A stretch of DNA of 7,387 bases from Lactobacillus sp. (GTDB lineage: Bacteria; Bacillota; Bacilli; Lactobacillales; Lactobacillaceae). The stretch covers positions 1 to 7,387 of the forward strand of contig DMZB01000179.1 in NCBI GenBank assembly GCA_003482405.1. Reading direction: 5' to 3'. Position 1 is the stretch's first letter, and each line of letters starts with the position of its first letter. Below are positions 1 to 5,117 of this stretch, piece after piece. The notes below the pieces were generated by a model. It saw only the letters and a list, made by a program, of their open reading frames with translations. It was not told the DNA's origin and did not search any database. The translations under genes and the position numbers were made by a program.

Positions 1-487
1 CACCGGCACCACGGTTGGTAAAGCCACCGCCACCACCGGCCCCAGTTTGCTGGTCCAAACGTTGGTTAACGCTGGTGTGCAAACGGGGCAGTTGATACTT
101 CAACTGCGCGATTTGAACCTGTAGCTTGGCTTCACGTGTTTGTGCGCGGTTGGCGAAGATGTCTAAAATCAACGCCGTCCGGTCTAACACGGTGGCCTTC
201 GTGGCAGATTCAATGTTACGAATCTGTGAGGCAGTGAGTTCATCGTTAGTCACGATGGTGTGGATGTTTTCGCTGGCGACGATTTCCGCCAGTTCAGTCA
301 CTTTTCCTTTACCAAAGTATGTTCCTGGATGTGGCCGTTCCAATTTTTGGCGCACGTCTTCTTTAACAATCATATTATTGGCAGCAACCAGGTTGGCAAG
401 TTCTTCCATCGAGTACTCGAAGTTGCCCCCACCGGAGTTTAGACCGGCAATAATAACTTCTGTAGGTGCAATTGCGGTTTCGTCCAA
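1..487 (-). CDS. hflX: GTPase HflX, N-terminal part (runs off the left edge)
   Basis: Translating the minus strand from a TTG at 487-485 gives 162 residues and no stop before the window edge. An AGAGG ribosome binding site lies about 8 bases before the TTG, and no ATG fits the family start as well. Residues 8-95 match the HflX N-terminal domain, including the YFGKGK motif at 57-62. Residues 101-136 carry the family's LDRTALILDIFANRAQTREAK-type block and the start of the helical middle region. Residues 148-162 are the glycine-rich linker (TGAGGGGGF...NRGAG) just before the GTPase domain, whose G1 P-loop lies outside the window. HflX is a ribosome-associated GTPase that binds 50S subunits and splits stalled or hibernating 70S ribosomes, notably after heat stress (known for the family). 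It is transcribed away from the opp genes, so a functional link to them is not implied. Confidence 0.95.
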   Translation of the reverse strand, partial: MDETAIAPTEVIIAGLNSGGGNFEYSMEELANLVAANNMIVKEDVRQKLERPHPGTYFGKGKVTELAEIVASENIHTIVTNDELTASQIRNIESATKATVLDRTALILDIFANRAQTREAKLQVQIAQLKYQLPRLHTSVNQRLDQQTGAGGGGGFTNRGAG

Positions 488-529
488 ATGTGTGACCTCT
501 TTTCTAAGCCGAAACTTGTTAATGCTATA

Positions 530-558
530 AGTATAACATGACTATAAAAGAGCGAGAA
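530..558 (-). promoter_or_regulatory. Probable hflX promoter (extended -10)
   Basis: On the minus strand the sequence TGTTATACT at 538-530 is an extended -10 element (TG, one base, then TATACT). Seventeen bases further upstream lies TTCTCG (558-553), a poor -35, which is common where an extended -10 is present. The predicted transcript would start near 523 and leave a leader of about 36 bases before the TTG start of hflX. I see no heat-shock operator (CIRCE or CtsR box) here. Confidence 0.5.
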
Positions 559-722
559 CACCCCCGCTTTGGGTTATGCACAGTGTCCTTGGGGGTGCGA
601 ACGCGTTTCGGCTATGTAATAGGTGAAAAGTTCTTTTCTGGGGGCTTAGATATTTTGTTTTCCGAAACTTTTGCGCACCTAGACCATTCCCCCATTCCAT
701 TCGCAAACAAAACTTTTCCACC
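559..722. repeat. Cluster of overlapping inverted repeats in the hflX/oppA divergent region
   Basis: Several imperfect inverted repeats overlap here. CACCCCC (559-565) faces GGGGGTG (591-597). GGTGCG plus GTTTCGG (594-611) faces CCGAAAC plus CGCACC (662-679), 14 of 18 positions pairing. GGTGAAAAGTT (622-632) faces AACTTTTCCACC (711-722) with one bulged base. GAAAAG-TT-CTTTTC sits at 625-638. Some of these pairings exclude one another. The block lies upstream of both divergent promoters, so it would not be in the hflX or oppA messages as I place them. Open frames across it on both strands have no convincing ribosome binding site and no recognisable protein, so I call no gene. It may be a degenerate dispersed repeat, a protein-binding region, or part of an unrecognised RNA. 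Confidence 0.4.
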
Positions 723-727
723 CAAAG

Positions 728-800
728 ATCACCATCACACAAAATCTAATCCTAACCATAACAAACCTATACCACTAAAAATAAAATTAAAAATAAATTA
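728..800. other. G-free A/C/T tract upstream of the first oppA promoter
   Basis: Seventy-three consecutive bases contain no G on the plus strand. The first half is C/A-rich and the second half A-rich with short T steps, leading directly to the -35 box at 811. It includes CTATACCACTAAA (767-779), which recurs at 3021-3033 upstream of the second oppA. An A-rich block just upstream of a -35 box can act as an UP element; that role is inferred, not shown. Confidence 0.4.
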
Positions 801-810
801 GCAAAATATA

Positions 811-839
811 TTGACTTTAATCATTCTCTAATCTATTAT
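811..839 (+). promoter_or_regulatory. Sigma-A promoter of oppA copy 1
   Basis: TTGACT (811-816), a spacer of exactly 17 bases, and TATTAT (834-839) match the housekeeping consensus at five of six positions in each box. Transcription should start near 846-847, giving a leader of about 84 bases. The same arrangement (TTGACA, 17 bases, TATTAT) precedes oppA copy 2, and the bases after the -10 box align as well (TAT-CAA-CTTTTC). I see no clear CcpA cre site or CodY box overlapping it. A loose CodY-like match around 847-861 is too weak to call. Confidence 0.85.
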
Positions 840-846
840 CGTATCA

Positions 847-908
847 ACTTTTCAAATCATAAGCGTGATCGAAAAGTACATAGCCAGGAATGAATCACCA
901 TGGGGTGA
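847..908 (+). promoter_or_regulatory. Structured 5' leader of oppA copy 1 (two hairpins)
   Basis: Right at the predicted 5' end, ACTTTTC (847-853) pairs with GAAAAGT (871-877), and inside it ATCAT (856-860) pairs with GTGAT (865-869) around the loop AAGC. Together they form one long, slightly bulged stem. A second small hairpin, TCACC-ATGG-GGTGA, spans 895-908. A stem at the extreme 5' end is a known way to protect bacterial mRNA from decay, so this probably stabilises an abundant message. No riboswitch class is recognised. Confidence 0.5.
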
Positions 909-911
909 ATT

Positions 912-926
912 CCACAAGGAGTGTGG
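912..926 (+). promoter_or_regulatory. Shine-Dalgarno of oppA copy 1 inside a perfect hairpin loop
   Basis: CCACA (912-916) and TGTGG (922-926) are exact complements. The five bases between them, AGGAG (917-921), are the ribosome binding site, nine bases before the ATG at 931. The site is therefore displayed as the loop of a 5-bp stem. This fixes the start codon and may tune access by the ribosome. Confidence 0.65.
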
Positions 927-930
927 TTGA

Positions 931-2568
931 ATGAAAGTTCGTAAAGTTCTCGCAATGGGTGCGGCCGCTACGTTATCAGTGTTGACGTTGGCAGCCTGTG
1001 GTAGCAAACAAAGTTCTTCAGGTCACAAAGGGCAATTAAACGTCATGGAAAGTGCCGAAATGCCGACACTGGACCCGTCAATTGCAACCGATGATGTGTC
1101 AATGACGGCCTTATCGAACACATTCTCTGGGATTTACCGGATTGGTAAAGATGCGAAGCCAAAGAATGAACTGGCCACAAAGACAACGGAATCTAAGGAT
1201 GGCTTGCACTGGACATTCAACCTGCGTCATGGCACGAAATGGTCAAACGGCGATCCTGTGACTGCCCAAGACTTTGTGTATTCATGGCAACGCACCAATG
1301 ATCCAAAGACAGCCTCTCAGTATTCCTATCTGTTTGAGGGCGTGAAAAATGCGGATGCTGTCCAAAGCGGCAAGATGAAGCCGAGTGCATTAGGTATCAA
1401 GGCCGATGGCAAGTACAAGCTTTCGGTAACGTTATCGAAACCAATTCCATACTTTAAGTTGTTACTTGGTTTCCCAACCTTCTTCCCACAGGATAAAAAG
1501 GTTGTCGAAAAGTATGGTAAGAACTATGGGCAAACGTCCACGCACCAAGTTTATAACGGTCCGTTTAAGGTCCAAGGTTACAAAGGAACAAACTCCAAGT
1601 GGGATTGGGCGAAGAACTCGACTTACTGGGATAAAAAGCACGTTAAGTTGAACAAGATCAATTTCCAAGTTGTTAAGGAAAACAGTACGCAACTGAACAT
1701 GTATAACTCCAAGAAAGCTGACATGACTCAGTTAAGCGGTGACCAAGTCGCTCAATACAAGAACAACAAGAACTACATTTACCGTCCTGGTTCATCCGCA
1801 GCTTATGTTGAATTAAACGAAGATAAGGTGCCAGCATTTAAGAACCAAAAGATTCGTGCCGCACTTTCATACGCAATCAGCCGGACACAATTAACAAATA
1901 ACATTCTGCAGGACGGTTCTAAGCCTGCCAGAACCTTTACACCAGCCAAATTGGCTAAGGATCCAAAGACTGGCGAAGACTTTGCTAAAGAAGCCGAAGT
2001 TAAGGGTGCGGTTAAACAGGATTTGACCAAGGCTAAGACACTGCTTAAAGAGGGCGAAAAGGAAGCCGGAATCACAGACTTGAAATTCACCTTAATGGCT
2101 GACGACACTGACACAGGTAAGAAGAACGCAGAATTTCTACAGTCTGAATTTCAGAAGTTACCTGGCGTCAAGGTCAGCGTGCAAAACGTCCCTTACAAGA
2201 CACGTTTGACGCGGTCAGCCGCCCACAACTTCCAAGCAGTCATCACACTTTGGGGTGCTGACTACAACGACCCATACACGTTTGCGCTGTTCACTTCAGA
2301 CGGGGCCTACAATGATGGTCTTTGGAAGAATGCCACTTACGACCAGAATGTTAAGGATTCAGCAGGTAAGAACGCTTTGAACAAGGAAGCACGGTTCAAG
2401 AACCTTATCACTGCTGACCAAACGTTGGTCAAGGATTACGGCATCTTGCCACTGTACACTGGTTCATTCTCCGGCTCAGGTCCATTCTTGCAACGTCCGT
2501 ACGTCAAGGGCATCATCTACAACTCAGCTGGTATCAACTGGAACTACAAGTATGCTTATGTGAAGTAA
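931..2568 (+). CDS. oppA: OppA oligopeptide-binding lipoprotein, copy 1
   Basis: This 545-residue protein is the extracellular peptide receptor of an ABC importer (solute-binding protein family 5). The N-terminus is a lipoprotein signal: basic MKVRK, a hydrophobic stretch, then the lipobox LAAC with the lipidated cysteine at residue 23. A Ser/Gly/Lys linker follows. The family's N-terminal signature region, around GLHWTFNLRHGTKWSNGD to DFVYSW, spans residues 91-119. The late motif WGADYNDPY is at 441-449, and the length is normal for Lactobacillus OppA. The AGGAG at 917-921 sets the start. It has its own promoter and a strong terminator, so it is a single-gene unit. It is about 70% identical to the protein at 3300-4940 (hand count), with one residue fewer near position 452. 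It probably delivers peptides to the OppBCDF permease encoded downstream, perhaps with a different peptide preference. Peptide binding is sure by family; specificity is unknown. Confidence 0.95.
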   Translation: MKVRKVLAMGAAATLSVLTLAACGSKQSSSGHKGQLNVMESAEMPTLDPSIATDDVSMTALSNTFSGIYRIGKDAKPKNELATKTTESKDGLHWTFNLRHGTKWSNGDPVTAQDFVYSWQRTNDPKTASQYSYLFEGVKNADAVQSGKMKPSALGIKADGKYKLSVTLSKPIPYFKLLLGFPTFFPQDKKVVEKYGKNYGQTSTHQVYNGPFKVQGYKGTNSKWDWAKNSTYWDKKHVKLNKINFQVVKENSTQLNMYNSKKADMTQLSGDQVAQYKNNKNYIYRPGSSAAYVELNEDKVPAFKNQKIRAALSYAISRTQLTNNILQDGSKPARTFTPAKLAKDPKTGEDFAKEAEVKGAVKQDLTKAKTLLKEGEKEAGITDLKFTLMADDTDTGKKNAEFLQSEFQKLPGVKVSVQNVPYKTRLTRSAAHNFQAVITLWGADYNDPYTFALFTSDGAYNDGLWKNATYDQNVKDSAGKNALNKEARFKNLITADQTLVKDYGILPLYTGSFSGSGPFLQRPYVKGIIYNSAGINWNYKYAYVK

Positions 2569-2583
2569 TTAAATTCAGGTTTT

Positions 2584-2627
2584 AAAAATAACGGTTGTCG
2601 GCTAGTTGCCGAGAATCGTTATTTTTT
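2584..2627 (+). terminator. Strong intrinsic terminator after oppA copy 1
   Basis: AAAAATAACG (2584-2593) pairs fully with CGTTATTTTT (2617-2626). Inside it TCGGC (2598-2602) pairs with GCCGA (2608-2612) around the loop TAGTT. Intermediate bases mostly pair too, so the stem is near 18 bp, ending in a run of six T (2622-2627). It begins 16 bases after the stop codon and should separate copy 1 from copy 2. Confidence 0.9.
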
Positions 2628-2641
2628 GACGTATAACGTCA
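2627..2641. repeat. Perfect short palindrome TGACGT-ATA-ACGTCA
   Basis: Two exact 6-base arms flank a 3-base centre, directly after the terminator's T run. The shape resembles a dimeric repressor operator, but no promoter overlaps it, so function is doubtful. Between here and 2764 I see only AT-rich sequence with no gene. A weak promoter-like pair, TTGGCT (2709-2714), 16 bases, GATATT (2731-2736), lies in that stretch. Confidence 0.3.
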
Positions 2642-2764
2642 CATGATAAGGGGAAAACTACTTCATATTAGAATTTGATTTTGGAACTATTTAAGCTGAC
2701 TTCGTATGTTGGCTTGAGTTTACCAGTTAAGATATTGTTCACAGTGAAACCAATTAGGGACAGA

Positions 2765-2917
2765 ATTCCGTGGAAGCAAAGATAAATGGCTGGCCATTTA
2801 TCTTTGCGAGACGATTTCGGAGACCGCGGGGCTTGCGGGCTCCGAATCGAGGTGCAAGACGTTTCTCAGGCTTGGACCGGTCGCATGGAATGGCGTTCCT
2901 GATTGGTGGAACGGAGT
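2765..2917. repeat. GC-rich multi-hairpin intergenic element (possible small RNA or dispersed repeat)
   Basis: The element is visibly richer in GC than its flanks and packed with complementary arms. A near-perfect 15-base inverted repeat occupies 2776-2807 (GCAAAGATAAATGGC, TG, and its complement). A second stem pairs 2812-2822 with 2840-2849 (10 bp, one bulge) and continues, after one mismatch, into CCGC (2824-2827) with GCGG (2835-2838). CGTTCC (2894-2899) pairs with GGAACG (2908-2913). Alternatively ATTCCGT (2765-2771) pairs with ACGGAGT (2911-2917), closing the whole element as one multibranched fold. No T run follows the hairpins, so they are not classic terminators. An open frame from 2770 to 3015 reads through it, but it has no ribosome binding site and an arginine-rich composition dictated by the repeat, so I do not call it a gene. 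From general memory, lactobacilli carry GC-rich structured intergenic repeats of this kind; I could not check this one. Confidence 0.6.
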
Positions 2918-3077
2918 ATATTACATTAATTAATCGGCACTTCTGGGCACAACAAACATTCTATGAGAAAAATGAGAGTATGCTGTATAACTGCATAAAA
3001 TATAACAGTCACTAAATAGTCTATACCACTAAATTAATTCGACACAGAACTGTAACATACCGTCTCAAACACCATTA
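2918..3077. other. AT-rich spacer without a recognisable gene
   Basis: This stretch is AT-rich and follows the structured element up to the orphan terminator. I see no convincing ribosome binding site plus open frame on either strand and no good promoter. It includes CTATACCACTAAA (3021-3033), an exact copy of 767-779. If a small RNA starts upstream, this would be its 3' part. Confidence 0.4.
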
Positions 3078-3103
3078 AGGTGGGCTTTCAGCCTGCCTTT
3101 TTT
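3078..3103 (+). terminator. Intrinsic terminator with no gene before it
   Basis: AGGTGGGCT (3078-3086) pairs over nine positions, two of them G-T, with AGCCTGCCT (3090-3098) around the loop TTC, followed by six T (3098-3103). CACC (3070-3073) could compete by pairing with GGTG (3079-3082). The nearest upstream gene already has its own terminator some 450 bases earlier. This site therefore either backs it up, shields the next promoter at 3145, or ends an unannotated small transcript. Confidence 0.8.
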
Positions 3104-3144
3104 GTTTGCCCAAACTTTCTAAGCAAAAAATGGGAAAACCGCCG

Positions 3145-3173
3145 TTGACATTCATTAAATTCTCATTTATTAT
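3145..3173 (+). promoter_or_regulatory. Sigma-A promoter of the oppA2-oppBCD operon
   Basis: TTGACA (3145-3150) is a perfect -35 box. Seventeen bases later comes TATTAT (3168-3173), one mismatch from the -10 consensus. Transcription should begin near 3180-3182, leaving a leader of about 119 bases. It closely resembles the promoter of oppA copy 1 in both boxes, in the spacer length and in the first transcribed bases, consistent with duplication of promoter and gene together. Confidence 0.9.
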
Positions 3174-3183
3174 TCTATTCAAG

Positions 3184-3271
3184 CTTTTCGAAATAAATAA
3201 TTTTATTTGCGGAAGGTCACAAATTGTTACCGGGGTAACAAAGGAGCGTGTTTTCCAGCTATAGCAGCTGG
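3184..3271 (+). promoter_or_regulatory. Structured 5' leader of oppA copy 2 (three hairpins)
   Basis: Hairpin 1 lies at the predicted 5' end. AAATAAA (3191-3197) pairs perfectly with TTTATTT (3202-3208) around TAAT, and the stem extends through one bulge by pairing CTTTTCG (3184-3190) with 3210-3216, about 14 bp in all. Hairpin 2 is TTGTTAC-CGGG-GTAACAA (3224-3241 region), perfect over 7 bp. Hairpin 3 is CCAGCT-ATAGC-AGCTGG (3255-3271). An AAAGGAG at 3240-3246 looks like a ribosome binding site but has no suitable start codon after it. No known riboswitch or T-box motif is recognised. Confidence 0.55.
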
Positions 3272-3286
3272 CGAGCACAGTAAAAA

Positions 3287-3291
3287 AGGAG
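3287..3291 (+). promoter_or_regulatory. Ribosome binding site that sets the oppA copy 2 start
   Basis: AGGAG at 3287-3291, preceded by an A run, lies eight bases before the ATG at 3300. The reading frame stays open upstream to a TTG at 3207, but that codon has no ribosome binding site. Using it would put 31 residues in front of a complete lipoprotein signal, so the ATG at 3300 is chosen. Confidence 0.85.
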
Positions 3292-3299
3292 TTGGCGAT

Positions 3300-4940
3300 A
3301 TGAAGTTGCGAAGAGTATTAGCACTTGCCGCTGTTGCAGGTTTGTCTGCAATTACATTGGCAGCCTGTGGCAACAAAAGTGGTGCTTCTTCACACAAGGG
3401 TGTACTGAACTTATCAACGAGTGCTGAAATGCCTGGTTTGGATACATCAAAGGTTACAGATAACTCATCATTGACGGCTTTGTCAAACACGCAGGAAGGG
3501 ATTTACCGAATCGGTAAAGATTCTAAAGTCCAAAATGCGTTGGCAACAAAGACGACTGAATCAAAAGATGGTTTACACTGGACCTTTAACTTGCGTAAGA
3601 ACACAAAATGGTCAAACGGTGACAAGGTCACTGCCAAAGATTTCGTTTATTCATGGCGGCGTACCAACGATCCAAAGACAGCGTCACAATACGCATACTT
3701 ATTTGATGGTGTGAAGAACGCGGATGCCATTCAAGCTAAAAAGGCAGATGTGAAGTCACTTGGTGTTAAGGCAGTTGGCGACTACAAGTTGGAAGTTACA
3801 CTTGAAAAGCCAATTCCTTACTTCAAGTTGTTACTTGGTTTCCCAATCTTCTTCCCACAAGACCAGAAGGTTGTTGACAAGTACGGTTCCCAATATGGGA
3901 TGAAAGCCACTAAGCAAGTTTACAACGGACCTTACAAGGTTGAAGGTTGGACTGGTACCAACACTAAGTGGAAATGGGTTAAGAACCAAGACTACTGGGA
4001 TAAGAGTGCGGTTAAGACAAACACAATTAACTTCCAAGTGGTTAAGGAAGCTAACACACAACTCAACCTTTACAACTCCGGTAAGATTGATATGACTCAA
4101 TTAACTGGGTCACAAGTGGCTAACTACAAGAACAACAAAGCCTACAAGTACTATCAAGGTTCAACAGCAGCTTACTTGGAATTGAACGAAAAGAAGGTTC
4201 CTGCATTTAAGAACCAGAAGATTCGTCAAGCCTTATCTATGGCACTTGACCGTAGCCAACTCGTAAATAACGTGTTGCAAGATGGTTCTAAGGCAGCTAC
4301 AGGCTTGATTCCAACAAAGCTGGCTAAGAACCCTAAGACGGGGTCTGACTTTGCGAAGGATTCACAAGTTGCTGATGTTACGACACACAACCTGTCGAAG
4401 GCTAAGCAGTTATTAAAGGAAGGCGAAAAGGAAGCTGGTATTTCCAACTTAAACTTCACCTTACTTGCTGATGATACTTCGACTGGTAAATCAAACGCTG
4501 AATTCTTACAATCACAATTTGAAAAGTTACCTGGGGTTAAGGTTTCTCTTCAAAACGTACCATTTAAGAACCGTTTGACGAAGTCTTCTAACGGTGACTT
4601 TGATGCCGTTATCACACTTTGGGGTGCTGACTTCAATGATCCATACACTTACTCATCATTGTTTACATCAGACAATTCTCAAAACAATGGTAAGTGGAGC
4701 AACAGCGAATATGACACATTGATCAAGAACTCAGCTAACAAGGATGCTAACAACAAGCAGAAACGTTACCAAGACTTGGTTGATGCTGAAAAAGTTCTGA
4801 CCAAGGATGTTGGTATCGTGCCACTATACTGGGGCACTGCATCAGGTTCCGGCCCAATGCTTCAAAAGAGCTACGTCAAGGGTCTGATCTACAATTCAGC
4901 TGGTGTTAACTTCAACTACAAGTACGTTGACGTTAAGTAG
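3300..4940 (+). CDS. oppA: OppA oligopeptide-binding lipoprotein, copy 2 (first gene of the permease operon)
   Basis: The 546-residue product is a second family 5 peptide-binding lipoprotein. It has a basic MKLRR start, a hydrophobic core and the lipobox LAAC with cysteine 23, then a short polar linker. The block GLHWTFNLRKNTKWSNGD to DFVYSW (91-119) and WGADFNDPY (441-449) match copy 1 closely. Differences gather at 31-40, 141-160, 331-340, 351-370 and the last 95 residues. One extra residue near 452 accounts for the length difference. It is anchored on the outer membrane face and hands oligopeptides to OppBC. The gene is followed by a terminator-like hairpin and then by oppB on the same strand, so it probably shares an operon with the channel genes while being expressed more highly. 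The start is chosen by the AGGAG at 3287-3291. Receptor function is confident; peptide preference relative to copy 1 is not known. Confidence 0.95.
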   Translation: MKLRRVLALAAVAGLSAITLAACGNKSGASSHKGVLNLSTSAEMPGLDTSKVTDNSSLTALSNTQEGIYRIGKDSKVQNALATKTTESKDGLHWTFNLRKNTKWSNGDKVTAKDFVYSWRRTNDPKTASQYAYLFDGVKNADAIQAKKADVKSLGVKAVGDYKLEVTLEKPIPYFKLLLGFPIFFPQDQKVVDKYGSQYGMKATKQVYNGPYKVEGWTGTNTKWKWVKNQDYWDKSAVKTNTINFQVVKEANTQLNLYNSGKIDMTQLTGSQVANYKNNKAYKYYQGSTAAYLELNEKKVPAFKNQKIRQALSMALDRSQLVNNVLQDGSKAATGLIPTKLAKNPKTGSDFAKDSQVADVTTHNLSKAKQLLKEGEKEAGISNLNFTLLADDTSTGKSNAEFLQSQFEKLPGVKVSLQNVPFKNRLTKSSNGDFDAVITLWGADFNDPYTYSSLFTSDNSQNNGKWSNSEYDTLIKNSANKDANNKQKRYQDLVDAEKVLTKDVGIVPLYWGTASGSGPMLQKSYVKGLIYNSAGVNFNYKYVDVK

Positions 4941-4972
4941 TTACTAAGTTTCACAGGAACAATTTAGAGGGG

Positions 4973-5021
4973 AACGTGAGGAAAAACCATTTCAATCTGG
5001 TTTATCCCCACGTTTTGCTTT
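4973..5021 (+). terminator. Terminator-like hairpin between oppA copy 2 and oppB
   Basis: The arm 4973-4989 (starting AACGTGAGG) pairs with 4998-5014 (ending CCCCACGTT) over 17 positions with two mismatches, around an 8-base loop. The tail TTTTGCTTT (5013-5021) is interrupted by GC, so termination is likely partial. This would let some transcripts stop after the receptor gene and others continue into the permease. Confidence 0.7.
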
Positions 5022-5036
5022 AATATGAAGATTAAC

Positions 5037-5072
5037 GATTTTCAGCAAACTCTCATTTGTTTGTTGAAGATC
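5037..5072 (+). repeat. Long hairpin just before oppB
   Basis: Bases 5037-5050 (GATTTTCAGCAAAC) pair with 5059-5072 (GTTTGTTGAAGATC) over 14 positions, two of them G-T, with the loop TCTCATTT. No T run follows, so it is not a terminator. A processing site or a 5' end protector for the oppBCD part of the message would fit. A weak promoter candidate, TTGTTT (5057-5062), 17 bases, TATTAC (5080-5085), overlaps its right arm. The oppB ribosome binding site GAGGAAG follows at 5104-5110. Confidence 0.6.
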
Positions 5073-5117
5073 CAGCACTTATTACTTGTCTGGTTTAGAT
5101 TGTGAGGAAGTAAGTTT

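Noticed and set aside
538..801. Open frames of 87 codons (plus) and 66 codons (minus, 742-542) in the divergent spacer
   Set aside because: There are no credible ribosome binding sites, the plus-strand frame ends in a low-complexity Lys/Ile/Asn tail from the G-free tract, and the plus frame starts within the hflX promoter area.
847..861. CodY-like box at the 5' end of the oppA copy 1 message
   Set aside because: About 10 of 15 positions match the AATTTTCWGAAAATT consensus, which is weak in AT-rich DNA, and the equivalent place in copy 2 matches less well.
2770..3015. An 81-codon open frame on the plus strand through the structured element
   Set aside because: There is no ribosome binding site before it. 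The arginine-rich middle follows from the GC-rich inverted repeats, and the rest is low-information AT-rich sequence. It looks like no known protein.
3060..3110. Riboswitch or T-box attenuator controlling oppA copy 2 through the terminator at 3078-3103
   Set aside because: The strong promoter at 3145 lies downstream of the terminator, so the terminator cannot control that transcript. I find no T-box sequence or specifier-type leader upstream.
3240..3283. Possible leader peptide of 11 residues (GTG at 3248 to TAA at 3281-3283) after AAAGGAG
   Set aside because: The ribosome binding site is only one base from the GTG, which is too close for initiation. The peptide has no run of a single regulated amino acid. 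The stop next to the oppA binding site is suggestive but not enough.
3207..3299. N-terminal extension of oppA copy 2 from a TTG at 3207
   Set aside because: It has no Shine-Dalgarno, would place 31 residues before a complete lipoprotein signal, and starts inside the 5' hairpin. The ATG at 3300 has a good AGGAG and matches copy 1.
1462..4100. Matching antisense open frames at 1462-1692 and 3831-4100 ending in similar WEE-WETK sequences
   Set aside because: They are shadows. They resemble each other only because both lie opposite the same conserved segment of the two oppA genes.
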